Translations under genes and position numbers: made by a program
Assembly: GCF_022827545.1 (NCBI RefSeq)
Contig: NZ_CP094669.1
Location: 896,001-960,000 of the forward strand
Direction of reading: 5' to 3'
Origin: Hymenobacter tibetensis
GTDB taxonomy: Bacteria; Bacteroidota; Bacteroidia; Cytophagales; Hymenobacteraceae
Length of the DNA stretch: 64,000 nt
In this document: one piece after another, positions 63,255-64,000 of the stretch
Numbering within the stretch: position 1 is the stretch's first letter
Layout: the number at the start of each line of letters is the position of its first letter
Notes under the pieces: generated by a model
Seen by the model: only the letters and a program-made list of their open reading frames with translations
Databases searched by the model: none
Told to the model about the DNA's origin: nothing

Positions 63255-63548
63255 ATGAAAAAGCTCCTGAAAATTCCGTTTCTGCTCGCCCTCTTGGTGG
63301 CGGGTACGCTGCTGACTGGGTGTGCTGCTTCTACCCAAGCTGTTGTTTCCACTGGCCCTGTAGGCTACTACGGCGACTACTATGGCCCCCGCTACCGGCC
63401 CTATTACGGCCCGCGCTATTACCGGCCTTCCCGAGTGATTGTGCGTCCCGCGCCCGTCATTGTGCGGCCCCGGCCTGTCATTGTGCACCCAGGGCCCCGC
63501 TACTACCACCGCCCGTATGGTGGTTACCGGGGCGGCGGACGCCGTTAA
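63255..63548 (+). CDS. Tyr/Pro/Arg-rich small lipoprotein
   Basis: A 97-residue lipoprotein. The signal has lipobox LLTGC (Cys23). The mature chain is low complexity: a Tyr/Gly/Pro-rich stretch ('YYGDYYGPRYRPYYGPRYY'), then three 7-residue repeats of the VIVRPxP kind (VIVRPAP, VIVRPRP, VIVHPGP), then a Gly/Arg/Tyr tail. Such chains are likely extended and very basic, and may coat or crosslink envelope material; this is speculation. The ATG at 63255 begins the signal peptide. Strong bidirectional terminator downstream. Confidence 0.72.
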   Translation: MKKLLKIPFLLALLVAGTLLTGCAASTQAVVSTGPVGYYGDYYGPRYRPYYGPRYYRPSRVIVRPAPVIVRPRPVIVHPGPRYYHRPYGGYRGGGRR

Positions 63549-63574
63549 TATTTCCGCACTTGTTGCCGATAAGC

Positions 63575-63626
63575 AACGCATAAAAAAGGCCCAACCTGCT
63601 ACTAGGTTGGGCCTTTTTTATGCGTT
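63575..63626. terminator. strong bidirectional terminator
   Basis: A perfect 23-bp stem: AACGCATAAAAAAGG... (63575-63597) and its complement ending CCTTTTTTATGCGTT (63604-63626) around a 6-nt loop GCTACT. It separates two convergent genes. Confidence 0.95.
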
Positions 63627-63643
63627 GTTATATGAGTTGCTAG

Positions 63644-64000
63644 TTAAATCAGCTTGTCCGGCGTAATGGGCAGTTCGCGAATACGTTTGCCAGTGGCGTT
63701 GAACACAGCATTGGCAATGGCGGGAGCCGCTCCAATAATGGCTATTTCACCGATGCCTTTTGTGCCCATAGAATCCACAATAAGGTCGGGCTTGTCCACA
63801 AAGGCTACTTCAATGTGCGGGGCGTCGGCATGGACGGGAACGTGGTAGTCGGCTAGGTCTTTGGTGATGTAGCGGCCAAACCGGTCGTCCATTGTGGCAC
63901 CTTCGGTTAGGGCCATGCCAATACCGCCCACAGCGCCGCCTATCATTTGGTTGCCGGCCGTTTTGTGGTTGACGATGGTGCCCGCATCAGCGCAGGAAAC
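63644..64000 (-). CDS. xanthine dehydrogenase-type molybdopterin subunit, 3' part
   Basis: Only the last 118 codons are inside the window; the gene continues past 64000. The visible part reads 'GTIVNHKTAGNQMIGGAVGG' then 'IGMALTEGATMDDRFGRYI', 'DYHVPVHADAPHIEVAFVD', 'DSMGTKGIGEIAIIGAAPAI' and 'ANAVFNATGKRIRELPITPD'. This is the C-terminal end of the molybdopterin-binding subunit of the xanthine dehydrogenase / aldehyde oxidase family, where 'GxKGxGE' holds the catalytic Glu. Members in Bacteroidota are often periplasmic isoquinoline 1-oxidoreductase-like enzymes. Substrate unknown. Confidence 0.9.
   Translation of the reverse strand, partial: VSCADAGTIVNHKTAGNQMIGGAVGGIGMALTEGATMDDRFGRYITKDLADYHVPVHADAPHIEVAFVDKPDLIVDSMGTKGIGEIAIIGAAPAIANAVFNATGKRIRELPITPDKLI

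Overview
The window looks like a chromosomal segment of a Bacteroidota bacterium, most likely a Hymenobacter-type member of the Cytophagales. The pointers are: moderately high GC over most of the window; several exact Bacteroidota -7 promoter boxes (TA-nn-TTTG, some with a TTG/TTTG -33 element); a type IX secretion (T9SS) sorting domain; a TonB receptor paired with a DUF4249 lipoprotein; many short lipoproteins with lipoboxes followed by Asp/Asn/Ser/Thr; and a tmRNA whose tag reads GEYSYAMAA. This is a family-level inference from sequence features, not a database match. No insertion sequence, phage, CRISPR array, rRNA or tRNA gene was recognised.

Layout. 1-5.1 kb: a run of exported proteins (two lipoproteins, a fibre-like protein with a 68-residue tandem repeat, a T9SS-sorted protein, a tiny exported peptide). 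5.2-8.8 kb: an OmpA-family lipoprotein and a secreted prolyl oligopeptidase. 9.0-9.4 kb: tmRNA with its terminator. 9.4-13.9 kb: an AT-richer accessory patch with a homopolymer-broken small ORF, a lipoprotein, a methyltransferase pseudogene (three frameshifts and one stop), a small membrane peptide, a GT61-type glycosyltransferase and a hexapeptide acyltransferase. This reads as a decaying surface-polysaccharide locus. 14-22 kb: an AraC regulator, ATP-type PEP carboxykinase with a long leader, TerC plus DUF2490, and a CitMHS citrate transporter divergent from an OmpR-type two-component system with a palindromic candidate operator between them.

22-29 kb: small exported or unknown proteins, UV damage endonuclease, a membrane-anchored phosphoesterase, a RadC-family protein and a DUF1684 protein. 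29-34.6 kb: two imperfect palindromic repeats, then pheT, a small coiled-coil protein, zapA and RNase Y in one direction (translation, division and RNA decay). 34.8-38.7 kb: two related lipoproteins flank another lipoprotein and a flavin disulfide oxidoreductase. 38.7-43.4 kb: succinyl-CoA ligase alpha, an eroded coding remnant, a cystathionine beta-synthase-type enzyme, a stand-alone receiver and adenine deaminase.

43.4-50.7 kb: a 52-residue Cys-containing lipoprotein missed by length cut-offs, a tandem pair of unknown paralogues leading directly into cmk, then ispH, a DUF502 membrane protein, an alpha/beta hydrolase, DoxX, a macrodomain protein and a 2TM protein. 50.8-55.5 kb: a sugar dehydrogenase, a palindrome, then three consecutive genes for a retropepsin-like peptidase, a RimK-type ATP-grasp ligase and an AstE/ASPA-type zinc hydrolase, followed by an OmpH/Skp-like protein. 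The three-gene set is a plausible ligate-and-remove amino-acid tagging module and is the best candidate here for a poorly described system. 55.7-64 kb: a large orphan hybrid histidine kinase (PAS repeats, HisKA, HATPase, receiver, Hpt), a TonB receptor with its DUF4249 partner, a Tyr/Pro/Arg-rich lipoprotein, and the 3' end of a xanthine-dehydrogenase-type molybdopterin subunit that runs off the window edge.
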